DNA of 9,620 nt from CAYLSO01 sp964386525. Its GTDB lineage: Bacteria; Eisenbacteria; RBG-16-71-46; DASYSL01. The translations under genes and the position numbers were made by a program. Every line of letters starts with the position of its first letter. Position 1 is the first letter of the stretch. The notes under the pieces were generated by a model. The model was not told the origin of the DNA. It made no database searches and was given only the letters and a program-made list of their open reading frames with translations. Below are positions 1-6,493 of this stretch, piece by piece. The DNA lies in NCBI GenBank assembly GCA_964386525.1, contig CAYLSO010000083.1, positions 1 through 9,620 on the forward strand, read 5' to 3'.

Positions 1-2010
1 GCCCTCGAGCCCGCCGACCGCGAGGCGCTCGAGCGGGCCCGCGCCGACGAGCGCCGCCGGCTGGCCCGGAGACTGACGGTCAGCGCCGCCCTCACGGCGC
101 CTCTGCTCGTCCTCTCGATGGGCCCCGAGCTGGGGCTTCCCATCCCGCACGGGCCGGGGATGCGCCTGGTGCTCTGGGCGCTGGCCACGCCCGTGCAGCT
201 GTGGGCGGCGAGCGGCTTCTACGCCGGAGCCCGGAACGCGCTGCGCAACCGCACCTCCGACATGAACACCCTGGTGGCGCTGGGCACCAGCGCCGCCTAT
301 CTCTACTCGCTGGGCAGCACGTTCGCGCCCGGCCTGTACGCGCGCTTCGGCTGGCCGCTCGACGTCTACTTCGAGACCTCGGCGGTGATCGTCACCCTCA
401 TCCTCTTCGGCCGCTTCCTCGAGTCGCGGGCGCGCGGGCGGGCGGGCGAGGCGATCCGCCGGCTCATGGGCCTCAATCCCGAGCGTGCGCGGCGCGTGCG
501 CGACGGGCGGGAGGAGGAGATCGCCCTCGCCGAGCTGCGCGCCGGCGACCTCTTCCGCGTGCGCCCCGGCGAGCGCATCCCCGTGGACGCTCTGGTGCTC
601 GAGGGCGAGTCGGCCGTCGACGAATCGCTGCTCTCCGGCGAGAGCCTGCCGGCCGACAAGGCCCCCGGCGCCCGCGTCACGGGCGGCACGCTCAACCTCC
701 ACGGCACGCTGCTGGCGCGCGCCACCCACGTCGGGGCGGACACCGCCCTGGCGCGCATGGTGCGCCTGGTGGAGGAGGCGCAGGCGAGCAAGGCGCCCAT
801 CCAGCGCATCGCCGACCGCGTGGTCGCCGTCTTCGTGCCGGCGGTGCTCGCCGTCGCGCTGGTCACCGCCGCCGCGTGGCTGGCCGCGCGCCCGTCGCAG
901 GCGCTGCTGCACGTGGTGAGCGTGCTGATCATCGCCTGCCCGTGCGCCATGGGCCTGGCCACGCCGACCGCGCTGATCGTCGGCCTCGGGCGCGGCGCCG
1001 AGGCGGGCGTGCTGGTGCGCAACGCCGAGGCGCTCGAGCGGGCGTGCCGCGTGGACACGGTGGTCTTCGACAAGACCGGCACGCTCACCGCGGGTGCGCC
1101 GCAGGTGGTGGAGGCGGCGGTGGCCCGGGGTTGCGACGAGCGCGAGCTGCTGCGCCTGGCCGCCACGGCCGAGGCGCACTCCGAGCACCCGCTGGCGGTC
1201 GCGGTGGTGGCGCGGGCCCGGGCCGCCGGCGTCGAGCCGGCGGCGGCGGCGGGTTTCCGCGCCGTGCCCGGCCTCGGGGTCAGCGTCAGCCTGGACGGCC
1301 GCGAGCTGCGCGTCGGGTCGTTGCGCTACCTGGAGCAGGGGGGCGTGGCGGCGGGAGAGATGGCGGCGGCGGCCGGCGGGATGGCGGCGCGGGGGCGCAG
1401 CGTGGTGGGCGTGGCCCGCGACGGCGCGCTCTGCGGGCTGCTCGGCATCGCCGACCCGGTGAAGCCCGGCGCGCGCGCCGCGGTCGCGCGGCTGCGGCGC
1501 CTCGGTGTGCGGACGGTGCTGGTCTCGGGGGACATCCGGGCGGCGGTGGAGCAGGCAGGGCGCGAGGTCGGCGTCGAGGAGACGTACGCCGAGGTGCTCC
1601 CCGCAGGCAAGGTGGAGCGGGTGCGGGCCCTGCGGGCCGCCGGCGGCGTCGTGGCCATGGTGGGCGACGGGGTCAACGACGCGCCGGCCCTGGCCGAGGC
1701 CGACCTCGGAATGGCCGTGAGCACCGGCTCGGACATCGCCATGGAAACCGCCGACGTCACACTGGTGCGCGGCGACCTGGCGGGGGTGGCGCGGGCCCTG
1801 GTCCTGTCGCGGGCCACGGTCGGCGTCATCAGCCAGAACCTCTTCTGGGCGTTCGCCTACAACGTGATCGGCATCCCGGTGGCGGCCGGCGTGCTCGTCC
1901 CGCTCTGGGGATTCGCGCTCAGCCCGATGCTCGCCGCGCTGGCCATGAGCCTGTCGTCGGTGTCGGTGGTGGGGAACTCGCTGCGGCTGCGCCGCCGGCG
2001 GCTGGACTAG
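1..2010 (+). CDS. copA: Copper-exporting P1B-type ATPase, 5' end outside window
   Basis: Membrane pump that uses ATP to export Cu(I) from the cytoplasm. The frame is open to the left edge, so the ATG at 118 is internal and any N-terminal metal-binding domain lies outside; 669 codons are visible. Counting residues from base 1: helices near 22-40, 54-75, 88-107 and 123-142; actuator domain with SGES at 212-215; metal-binding CPC at 313-315 in the sixth helix; phosphorylated Asp357 in DKTGT; the P1B nucleotide-binding His-Pro at 396-397; GDGVND at 555-560. Tyr620-Asn621 in the next helix and Met649 with Ser652-Ser653 in the last helix are the residue types that mark Cu(I) transporters (P1B-1), which separates it from Zn/Cd pumps. 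All catalytic motifs are intact, so it should be active. It ends tail-to-tail with the kinase-like gene, sharing a CTAG. No copper chaperone or regulator is visible beside it. The family call is firm; Ag(I) could also be carried. Confidence 0.95.
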   Translation, partial: ALEPADREALERARADERRRLARRLTVSAALTAPLLVLSMGPELGLPIPHGPGMRLVLWALATPVQLWAASGFYAGARNALRNRTSDMNTLVALGTSAAYLYSLGSTFAPGLYARFGWPLDVYFETSAVIVTLILFGRFLESRARGRAGEAIRRLMGLNPERARRVRDGREEEIALAELRAGDLFRVRPGERIPVDALVLEGESAVDESLLSGESLPADKAPGARVTGGTLNLHGTLLARATHVGADTALARMVRLVEEAQASKAPIQRIADRVVAVFVPAVLAVALVTAAAWLAARPSQALLHVVSVLIIACPCAMGLATPTALIVGLGRGAEAGVLVRNAEALERACRVDTVVFDKTGTLTAGAPQVVEAAVARGCDERELLRLAATAEAHSEHPLAVAVVARARAAGVEPAAAAGFRAVPGLGVSVSLDGRELRVGSLRYLEQGGVAAGEMAAAAGGMAARGRSVVGVARDGALCGLLGIADPVKPGARAAVARLRRLGVRTVLVSGDIRAAVEQAGREVGVEETYAEVLPAGKVERVRALRAAGGVVAMVGDGVNDAPALAEADLGMAVSTGSDIAMETADVTLVRGDLAGVARALVLSRATVGVISQNLFWAFAYNVIGIPVAAGVLVPLWGFALSPMLAALAMSLSSVSVVGNSLRLRRRRLD

Positions 2011-3674
2011 GCGGCCAGGGACTCCGGCTCGGCGGCCGCCGCCGCGGCGGCCACCGGGATCGCGAAGAAGAAGGAGCTGCCCTTCCCCGGGCTGCCCTCC
2101 GCCCACACGCGGCCGCCGTGCAACTCCACCACGCGTCGCAGCAGGTGCAGGCCGAGGCCGAGGCCCTGCATGCTGCGGTCGGCCGCGCCGCTCTCGATCT
2201 CGGCGAGGTCGAAGACCTTCGGCAGGTTCTGGGGCGTGATGGCCAGTTGCGGGCCGTTCACCTCGACCTGCAGGTGGCCGCCCTCGCACCGCGTCGCCAC
2301 GCGGAGCGAGCTCCCCGGCTCGGCCAGCTGGATGGCTTTCGCGAGCAGGCCGCGCACGCCCTGGATGAGCGGCGGCGAGTCGAGCAGCGCCGACGGCAGG
2401 TCGGGCTGCAGGCGCGGGACGAGCGTGACGCCGCGGATGGCGGCGGCCTCGCGCGCCGCGCTCAGGCTCTCGGTGATCACCTGGTTGAGCGGCGCGGGCA
2501 GCGGGTTGAGCCGCACGTCCGGGGCGTCGAGCCGCAGCAGCAGGCCCGAGCCGACCACGATCTCCTCGAGGCGGCCGGCCTGCTCGCGCAGGATGCGCGC
2601 GAAGGTGTTCTTGCGCTGCGGGTCGAGCGCCTGCTCGTCGCGGGTCAGGAAGTCGGCGTACGCGAGGATGCAGGTCAACGGCCCGCGCAGCTCCTCGTTG
2701 GCGGCTTCGAGGAAGAACTCCTTCACCCGGTTGGCCTGCGCCAGCTCGGCGCCGGCCCGCTCGAGGGCGGCCACCCGCTGCTGCAGCCGCGCGTCGTCCT
2801 GGATGCGCCGGATGGAGTAGGCGACGTGATCCGCGAAGATGGTCAGGAGCCGCGCGTCGCCGGCGGTGAACGGGTGCTCGCGCTCCACGCGGCTGACGTT
2901 GAGGACGCCGAGGACCTCGCCCTTGGCGGTGAGCGGCAGGCACATGGCGGCGGTGATGCGGCTGCCGGGCTTCACCTCGGAGGCGAAGCGGCGCACCAGG
3001 TCCTCGCGGTTCAGCACGAGCGGCTCGTTGTTCTGGGCTACCCATCCGGCCAGGCCCTCGCCCGGCTTGACGGTCGTCGCCCGGGCCGGCTGGCCGTCGC
3101 TGCCCGAGTCGGCGCGCGTGCGGAGCTCGCCGGTGGCAGGATCGATCAGCAGCAGGGAAGAGCGATCCGCCTCCAGGCAGGTGAGCACGCGGCGGGTGAT
3201 CGTCTCGAGCAGGGGCTCGAGGTCCGCCTCCTTCTGGACCTGGCTGGCGGCGTCGAACAGGCTCGACAGTTCCAGCAGCCGGGCGCGCAGAGACTCCTCC
3301 TGGATCTGGGAGTCGATCAGGCCGGCGCGCAGGCGCCGGATCTCCGATTGGCGCAGGAAGGAGTAGAGGCTGAAGAGCACCGTGAGCCCGGCGAGGCCGA
3401 CGGCCAGAGCGGCCCTCGTCTCCGGGGCCGGCGCAGCGACGCGCAGCCCGCCCCAGACCTGCGGCAGGTAGAGGGTGACCACCGTGCCGGCCAGGGCCAG
3501 GAGGAGAAGTGCGCTCAGACCCCACAGCCAGGAGTTGCTGCGCTCGAGCCGGTCGAGCTGGAGACCGTTCTGGGTCGGGCTGCTCTGCACTCTGCTGCCT
3601 CCGCGGGCGGACTCCATGGGGGTTCCGTGCGATCGGGTGACCCGTCGGTTATCGGCCGGCGGTCCCCGTGACAT
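2007..3674 (-). CDS. GAF-domain sensor histidine kinase-like protein with lost phospho-acceptor histidine
   Basis: 555-residue protein. A polar N-terminus is followed by two membrane helices (about 48-70 and 87-107), a charged helical linker (108-140), a GAF domain (about 138-295), a second helical linker, a HisKA-like dimerisation region (about 316-385) and an HATPase-like domain (about 395-541), then a run of seven alanines. The layout is that of a membrane-anchored kinase sensing a cytoplasmic ligand through GAF. The H box reads NEELRGPL where SHELRTPL is usual, so Glu327 stands where the phosphorylated His should be. The N box has Lys446 for Asn and the G1 box (near 473-478) lacks its D-x-G-x-G, while G2 (GLGLG, 504-508) is kept. 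It therefore probably does not autophosphorylate; a scaffold or allosteric role is inferred. No response regulator is adjacent. The start is uncertain: ATG at 3674 has no clear ribosome site, and Met20 (3615-3617) is an alternative. Confidence 0.85.
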   Translation of the reverse strand: MSRGPPADNRRVTRSHGTPMESARGGSRVQSSPTQNGLQLDRLERSNSWLWGLSALLLLALAGTVVTLYLPQVWGGLRVAAPAPETRAALAVGLAGLTVLFSLYSFLRQSEIRRLRAGLIDSQIQEESLRARLLELSSLFDAASQVQKEADLEPLLETITRRVLTCLEADRSSLLLIDPATGELRTRADSGSDGQPARATTVKPGEGLAGWVAQNNEPLVLNREDLVRRFASEVKPGSRITAAMCLPLTAKGEVLGVLNVSRVEREHPFTAGDARLLTIFADHVAYSIRRIQDDARLQQRVAALERAGAELAQANRVKEFFLEAANEELRGPLTCILAYADFLTRDEQALDPQRKNTFARILREQAGRLEEIVVGSGLLLRLDAPDVRLNPLPAPLNQVITESLSAAREAAAIRGVTLVPRLQPDLPSALLDSPPLIQGVRGLLAKAIQLAEPGSSLRVATRCEGGHLQVEVNGPQLAITPQNLPKVFDLAEIESGAADRSMQGLGLGLHLLRRVVELHGGRVWAEGSPGKGSSFFFAIPVAAAAAAAEPESLAA

Positions 3675-3920
3675 GACCCGAATCGATGGTAAGGAACTTG
3701 TCGGTCGATGCCGGCCTGCTGGAGATGGAGACGCTGGAAATCATGGAAGAAAGGTAGCGGGGCCGATCCCGGCGGATGACACACTCTCGACTGCGACGCG
3801 CGGGATCTCCGCGGCGGGTTACTCACGCGCATCATCCGATGGCGCGGCTTCGCGGAACCCGCGCTTTGCCACCCGCCGGGGACGCGGTGGACGTCGCGGC
3901 GGGATGTCACTCACTCGCTA

Positions 3921-4223
3921 GGCTACTGGGATCCGAACGCCCCCATCGGCCTCCGTCACATCTTCAGCCCGAAGACGGCGATGGACTTCGTCGCCTCGGG
4001 TATCCTGGGCGTCGAGTGGTTCCCGGTCGACGACTTCTCGCTCCCGGTCGGCCACGGCCTGCAGCTCGTGTCGAGCAAGGGCGTGGGCCCTGGCGAGCCT
4101 GTGGATTCGCCGACGGAGCCGGAGAGCTCGCCGCCGTACAACGGTCTCCAGGCCCTCGACATCACGCGGATCGGTCAGGATTCGGCCGGTTTCGCCCGGC
4201 TTTGCAGGAGCCTCACCTCTTGA
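3921..4223 (+). pseudogene. Probable gene remnant, coding-like stretch of 100 codons, function unknown
   Basis: This frame reads GYWDPNAPIGLRHIFSPKTA and continues to a TGA at 4221-4223. Third positions are strongly G/C through about 4160 and the amino-acid mix is protein-like, unlike the arginine-rich translations of the other frames here. The frame is open back to 3780, after a TGA at 3777-3779, but has no ATG, GTG or TTG before the ATG at 3981, and the coding-like signal begins about 60 bases before that ATG. That pattern suggests a gene that lost its 5' end. Alternating hydrophobic and polar stretches (for example around EWFPVDDFSLPVGHGLQLV) could be beta strands of an outer-membrane barrel, but I do not recognise the family. 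The last 30 codons look less coding. An alternative is a real 80-residue gene from 3981. Confidence 0.4.
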
Positions 4224-4248
4224 CGCTCCGGACCCCCTGCCGCAATAT
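4220..4248 (+). promoter_or_regulatory. Candidate sigma-70-type promoter for the etf-nuo operon
   Basis: TTGACG at 4220-4225 matches five of six positions of the -35 consensus. After a 17-base spacer comes CAATAT at 4243-4248, a weak -10 (three of six) but the most AT-rich patch in the neighbourhood. Transcription would begin near 4255, giving a leader of about 145 bases before etfB. The housekeeping sigma consensus of this lineage is not known to me, so this is a suggestion only. Confidence 0.3.
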
Positions 4249-4260
4249 GCCGCGACGAAC

Positions 4261-4288
4261 GGCGGCCCGATCCGCGGCCGCCATTTTG
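4261..4288 (+). terminator. Hairpin with short T run: weak terminator or leader attenuator
   Basis: GGCGGCC at 4261-4267 pairs perfectly with GGCCGCC at 4276-4282 around an 8-base loop and is followed by ATTTTG. The T run is only four long, so intrinsic termination would be weak. It lies after the remnant at 3921-4223 and just downstream of the candidate promoter, so it could end read-through or act as an early attenuator for the etf-nuo transcript. In DNA this GC-rich a 7-bp stem can arise by chance. Confidence 0.3.
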
Positions 4289-4340
4289 CCGCCTCCGGAG
4301 CGGTCCTCCTCGCGGCGCTCCGCCCCGGATCGACGCCCGC

Positions 4341-4358
4341 GCGCCGGTCCGCCGGCGC
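4341..4358 (+). promoter_or_regulatory. Second leader hairpin upstream of etfB
   Basis: GCGCCGG at 4341-4347 pairs perfectly with CCGGCGC at 4352-4358 around a TCCG loop. It sits 33 bases before the etfB ribosome site and has no T run. It may stabilise the leader RNA or be a chance product of base composition. Confidence 0.2.
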
Positions 4359-4391
4359 CGCTGCCCGGTCGGCGTGGAACCAGGCTCTAGT

Positions 4392-4395
4392 GGAG
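4392..4395 (+). promoter_or_regulatory. Ribosome binding site that sets the etfB TTG start
   Basis: GGAG at 4392-4395 lies five bases before TTG at 4401. It supports TTG over the upstream in-frame GTG at 4374, whose extra nine residues are absent from EtfB proteins, which normally begin MKI. Confidence 0.75.
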
Positions 4396-4400
4396 ACCCA

Positions 4401-5147
4401 TTGAAGATCGCCGTCTGCCTCAAACAGGTCCCCAGCACCGACACGCGGGTGAAGGTCTCCGCCGACGGGAAGCGCCTCGATCCGGCCGGTGTCACACAGG
4501 TCATCAATCCCTACGACGAGTACGCGCTCGAGGAGGCGCTGCGCCTCAAGGAGGCGCAGGGCGGCGAGGTCGTGGTCTGTTCGGTGGGAGGGGCGGGCGT
4601 CGTCTCGGCGCTGCGCAACGCGCTGGCCATCGGAGCCGACTCGGCCGTGCTTCTGAAGACCGAGGGCGAGCCGGATTCGCTGGGCGTGGCGCGGCTGCTC
4701 GCCGCCGAGCTGGCTGGCCAGGGCTACGACCTCGTCCTCTTCGGCAAGCAGGCGGTGGACGACGACGCCGCGCAGGTGCCGGCGATGGTCGCGGAGCTGA
4801 TGCAGCTGCCGTGCGCCACCGTGGCCGTCAAGCTGGAGATCGCCGGCGGCCGGGCCACGGCGGCCCGCGAGATCGAGGGCGGCGTGGAAACCGTGGAGAT
4901 GGCGCTGCCGGCGGTGGTGGCGGCCCAGAAGGGCCTCAACGAGCCGCGCTACGCCTCGCTCAAGGGCATCATGGCGGCCAAGAAGAAGCCCATCGCGGAG
5001 AAGGCCGTCGCGGCTCCGGCGCCGGTCGTCGAGACCGTGACCCTGACGCTGCCCCCGGCGCGCCCCGCGGGGCGCATCGTCGGCGAGGGCGCCGCCGCCG
5101 TACCCGATCTGGTGCGCGCGCTGCGCGAGGAGGCCAAGGTCCTGTGA
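4401..5147 (+). CDS. etfB: Electron transfer flavoprotein, beta subunit
   Basis: Small subunit of the soluble FAD heterodimer that collects electrons from acyl-CoA and similar dehydrogenases. It is 248 residues from a TTG start, normal for the family, with the typical opening MKIAVCLKQVP. Family motifs visible: NPYDEYALEEALRLKE (36-51), GKQAVDDDAAQVP (115-127) in the nucleotide-binding region, AREIEGG (155-161), and the recognition loop NEPRYASLKGIMAAKKKP (180-197), which docks onto dehydrogenase partners. The DDDAAQVP stretch lies between the usual forms of canonical (AMP-binding) and bifurcating (second FAD) subunits, so the class cannot be settled by eye; the AKKKP loop favours canonical. 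It is the first gene of the etf-nuo cluster and overlaps etfA by four bases (GTGA), suggesting coupled translation. An in-frame GTG at 4374 would add nine unlikely residues. Confidence 0.95.
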   Translation: MKIAVCLKQVPSTDTRVKVSADGKRLDPAGVTQVINPYDEYALEEALRLKEAQGGEVVVCSVGGAGVVSALRNALAIGADSAVLLKTEGEPDSLGVARLLAAELAGQGYDLVLFGKQAVDDDAAQVPAMVAELMQLPCATVAVKLEIAGGRATAAREIEGGVETVEMALPAVVAAQKGLNEPRYASLKGIMAAKKKPIAEKAVAAPAPVVETVTLTLPPARPAGRIVGEGAAAVPDLVRALREEAKVL

Positions 5148-6127
5148 GCCTTCTCGTCTTCGTCGAGCAGCGCGACGGGCAGATCAAGAGCACGTCGCTC
5201 GAGGCGGTGAGCGCCGCCCGGCAGCTGGCCGACGCCGGCGCCGGCGGCGAGGTGGTGGCCGTGGTCGCCGGCCGCGGCACGGCGTCGCCCGAGTCCCTCG
5301 GCGCGCACGGAGCCGACCGCGTCTTGGTCGCCGACCACGACCTCTTCGCGCGCTATCAGGCCGAGGGCTACACGGCGGCGGTGGCCGCGGCGCACGCCCA
5401 GGTCAAGGCCGCCGCCATCCTCTTCGCGGCCTCGGCGATGGGCAGGGACCTCGCGCCGCGCGTCGCCGCGCGCCTCGGCGCGGGGCTGGCCAGCGACTGC
5501 ACGGCGCTCGCCTGGGAGGGCGGCGCGCTGATCGCCACCCGCCCGGTCTACGCCGGCAAGGCCATCCAGAAGGTCCGCATCGCCGCGCCGCCGGCGCTCG
5601 CCAGCCTGCGCCCGCGGGCCTTCGCGGCCGTGGAGCACCGGCCGGGGGCGGCGGCCAAGGTGGAGAAGCTCGACCTGGCCTTCGCCGCCGCCGAGGCGCG
5701 CTCGCTCGTGGTCGAGGTCGGCGCCGCCCAGGGCGGCAAGGTGGACCTCACCGAGGCTGAGGCGATCGTCAGCGGCGGGCGCGGGCTGCGCGGGCCGGAG
5801 CACTTCCACCTGGTGGAAGAGCTGGCGGCCGCGCTCGGCGCCAGCGTCGGCGCCTCGCGCGCCGTGGTGGACGCCGGCTGGCGGCCCCACTCCGAGCAGG
5901 TCGGCCAGACGGGCAAGACGGTCTCGCCCAAGCTCTACGTGGCGATCGGCATCTCGGGCGCCATCCAGCACCTGGCCGGCATGACCTCGGCCAAGTGCAT
6001 CGTGGCCGTCAACAAAGATCCCGAGGCCCCGATCTTCAAGATCGCCGACTACGGCATCGTGGGCGACGCCCTCGAGGTCGTGCCGGCGCTGACCGCGGCG
6101 GTGCGGGCCGCCAAGGCGAACGCGTAG
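5144..6127 (+). CDS. etfA: Electron transfer flavoprotein, alpha subunit
   Basis: Large subunit of ETF, which carries the electron-transferring FAD and passes electrons on, usually to the quinone pool through ETF:quinone oxidoreductase. It is 327 residues, normal length. The N-terminal domain (1-190) begins SLLVFVEQRDGQIK. The C-terminal FAD domain has GGRGLRGPEHF (211-221), VGASRAVVDAGW (235-246) and the flavin-contacting stretch VGQTGKTVSPKLYVAIGISG (253-272), then HLAGM (276-280) and a closing NKDPEAPIFKIADYGIVGD (290-308). The start is a GTG overlapping the etfB stop, with GAGGAGG at 5127-5133 upstream; the same frame is open further upstream (from 4811), but those codons lie inside etfB and do not resemble EtfA. 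NuoA starts nine bases after its stop, so it is probably cotranscribed with the complex I genes. No ETF:quinone oxidoreductase gene is in view. Confidence 0.96.
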   Translation: MSLLVFVEQRDGQIKSTSLEAVSAARQLADAGAGGEVVAVVAGRGTASPESLGAHGADRVLVADHDLFARYQAEGYTAAVAAAHAQVKAAAILFAASAMGRDLAPRVAARLGAGLASDCTALAWEGGALIATRPVYAGKAIQKVRIAAPPALASLRPRAFAAVEHRPGAAAKVEKLDLAFAAAEARSLVVEVGAAQGGKVDLTEAEAIVSGGRGLRGPEHFHLVEELAAALGASVGASRAVVDAGWRPHSEQVGQTGKTVSPKLYVAIGISGAIQHLAGMTSAKCIVAVNKDPEAPIFKIADYGIVGDALEVVPALTAAVRAAKANA

Positions 6128-6136
6128 GAGGCGCCG

Positions 6137-6493
6137 ATGCCGCGCGATTTCCTACCCGTCCTCATCGCCCTGGCCTTCGCCGTCGGGCTGGGCGCGGCGC
6201 TCCTCGGCCTGTCGCTCTTGCTCGGCCGGGTGAGGGGCTCGCGCACCGCCCAGACCACCTACGAGAGCGGCATCCCGCCCATCGGCCACGCGCGCGAGCG
6301 CTTCTCGATCAAGTTCTACCTGGTGGCGGTGCTCTTCATCCTCTTCGACATCGAGATCGTCTTCCTGTACCCGTGGGCCGCGACCTTCGGCCACCTCGGG
6401 CTCCTGGGCCTCATCGAGATGCTGCTGTTCGTAGCCATCCTGGTCCTCGGGCTCGCCTACGCGTGGGCGAAAGGAGCCCTGGAATGGCAGTGA
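6137..6493 (+). CDS. nuoA: NADH-quinone oxidoreductase subunit A
   Basis: Membrane subunit of respiratory complex I at the junction between the quinone site and the proton-pumping arm. It has 118 residues and three helices (about 6-29, 59-80 and 86-109). The long loop after helix 1 carries YESGIPP (42-48), followed by ARERFSIKFYLVAVLFILFD (52-71) and the conserved acidic pair Asp71 and Glu73 of FDIE. In many homologues the loop reads YECG; here Ser44 takes the place of the Cys. AGGAGG at 6126-6131, overlapping the etfA stop, gives a strong ribosome site for the ATG. The gene ends by overlapping nuoE by 10 bases. Normally nuoB, nuoC and nuoD follow nuoA; here nuoE follows directly. Confidence 0.96.
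   Translation: MPRDFLPVLIALAFAVGLGAALLGLSLLLGRVRGSRTAQTTYESGIPPIGHARERFSIKFYLVAVLFILFDIEIVFLYPWAATFGHLGLLGLIEMLLFVAILVLGLAYAWAKGALEWQ
6471..6476 (+). promoter_or_regulatory. Ribosome binding site for nuoE inside nuoA
   Basis: AAGGAG at 6471-6476, seven bases before ATG 6484, decides the nuoE start. The frame is open upstream from 5995, but that part overlaps etfA and nuoA out of frame and does not resemble NuoE. Confidence 0.75.

Larger units (their letters stand above)
3675..4400. other. Gene-poor interval between the kinase-like gene and etfB
   Basis: About 725 bases separate two divergently read genes. The stretch 3675-3910 shows no coding signature I trust and no tRNA-like fold; it should contain the promoter of the minus-strand gene, but I see no convincing -35/-10 pair there. 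The interval 3921-4223 looks like a degraded coding segment. From 4220 to 4400 there is a candidate promoter, two hairpins and the etfB ribosome site. Several open frames cross this interval but have arginine- and serine-rich translations typical of out-of-frame GC-rich DNA. Confidence 0.6.

Noticed and set aside
201..3671. A 1156-codon open frame on the + strand
   Set aside because: It crosses copA out of frame and then runs antisense to the kinase-like gene. Its translation is dominated by Arg, Gly and Ala with no recognisable motif, as expected from GC-rich shadow frames.
2007..3674. The kinase-like gene as the copper sensor (CusS-type) for the neighbouring ATPase
   Set aside because: It has no periplasmic metal-sensing domain, is convergent rather than cotranscribed with the ATPase, has no regulator beside it, and lacks the phospho-acceptor His.
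3515..3910. A 131-codon open frame on the - strand upstream of the kinase-like gene
   Set aside because: Rich in Pro, Arg and Ser, overlaps the kinase-like gene's 5' end out of frame, and has no motif or ribosome site.
3776..4390. A 204-codon open frame on the + strand across the gene-poor interval
   Set aside because: Arginine- and proline-rich translation with no motif; another frame in the same place (3921-4223) has the better coding signature.
4374..4400. GTG at 4374 as the etfB start
   Set aside because: It would add nine residues not seen in EtfB; TTG at 4401 has GGAG at proper distance and gives the usual MKIAVCLKQ opening.
4949..5971. A 340-codon open frame on the - strand, antisense to etfA
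   Set aside because: EtfA on the + strand has full family motifs and length; the antisense product is compositionally biased.
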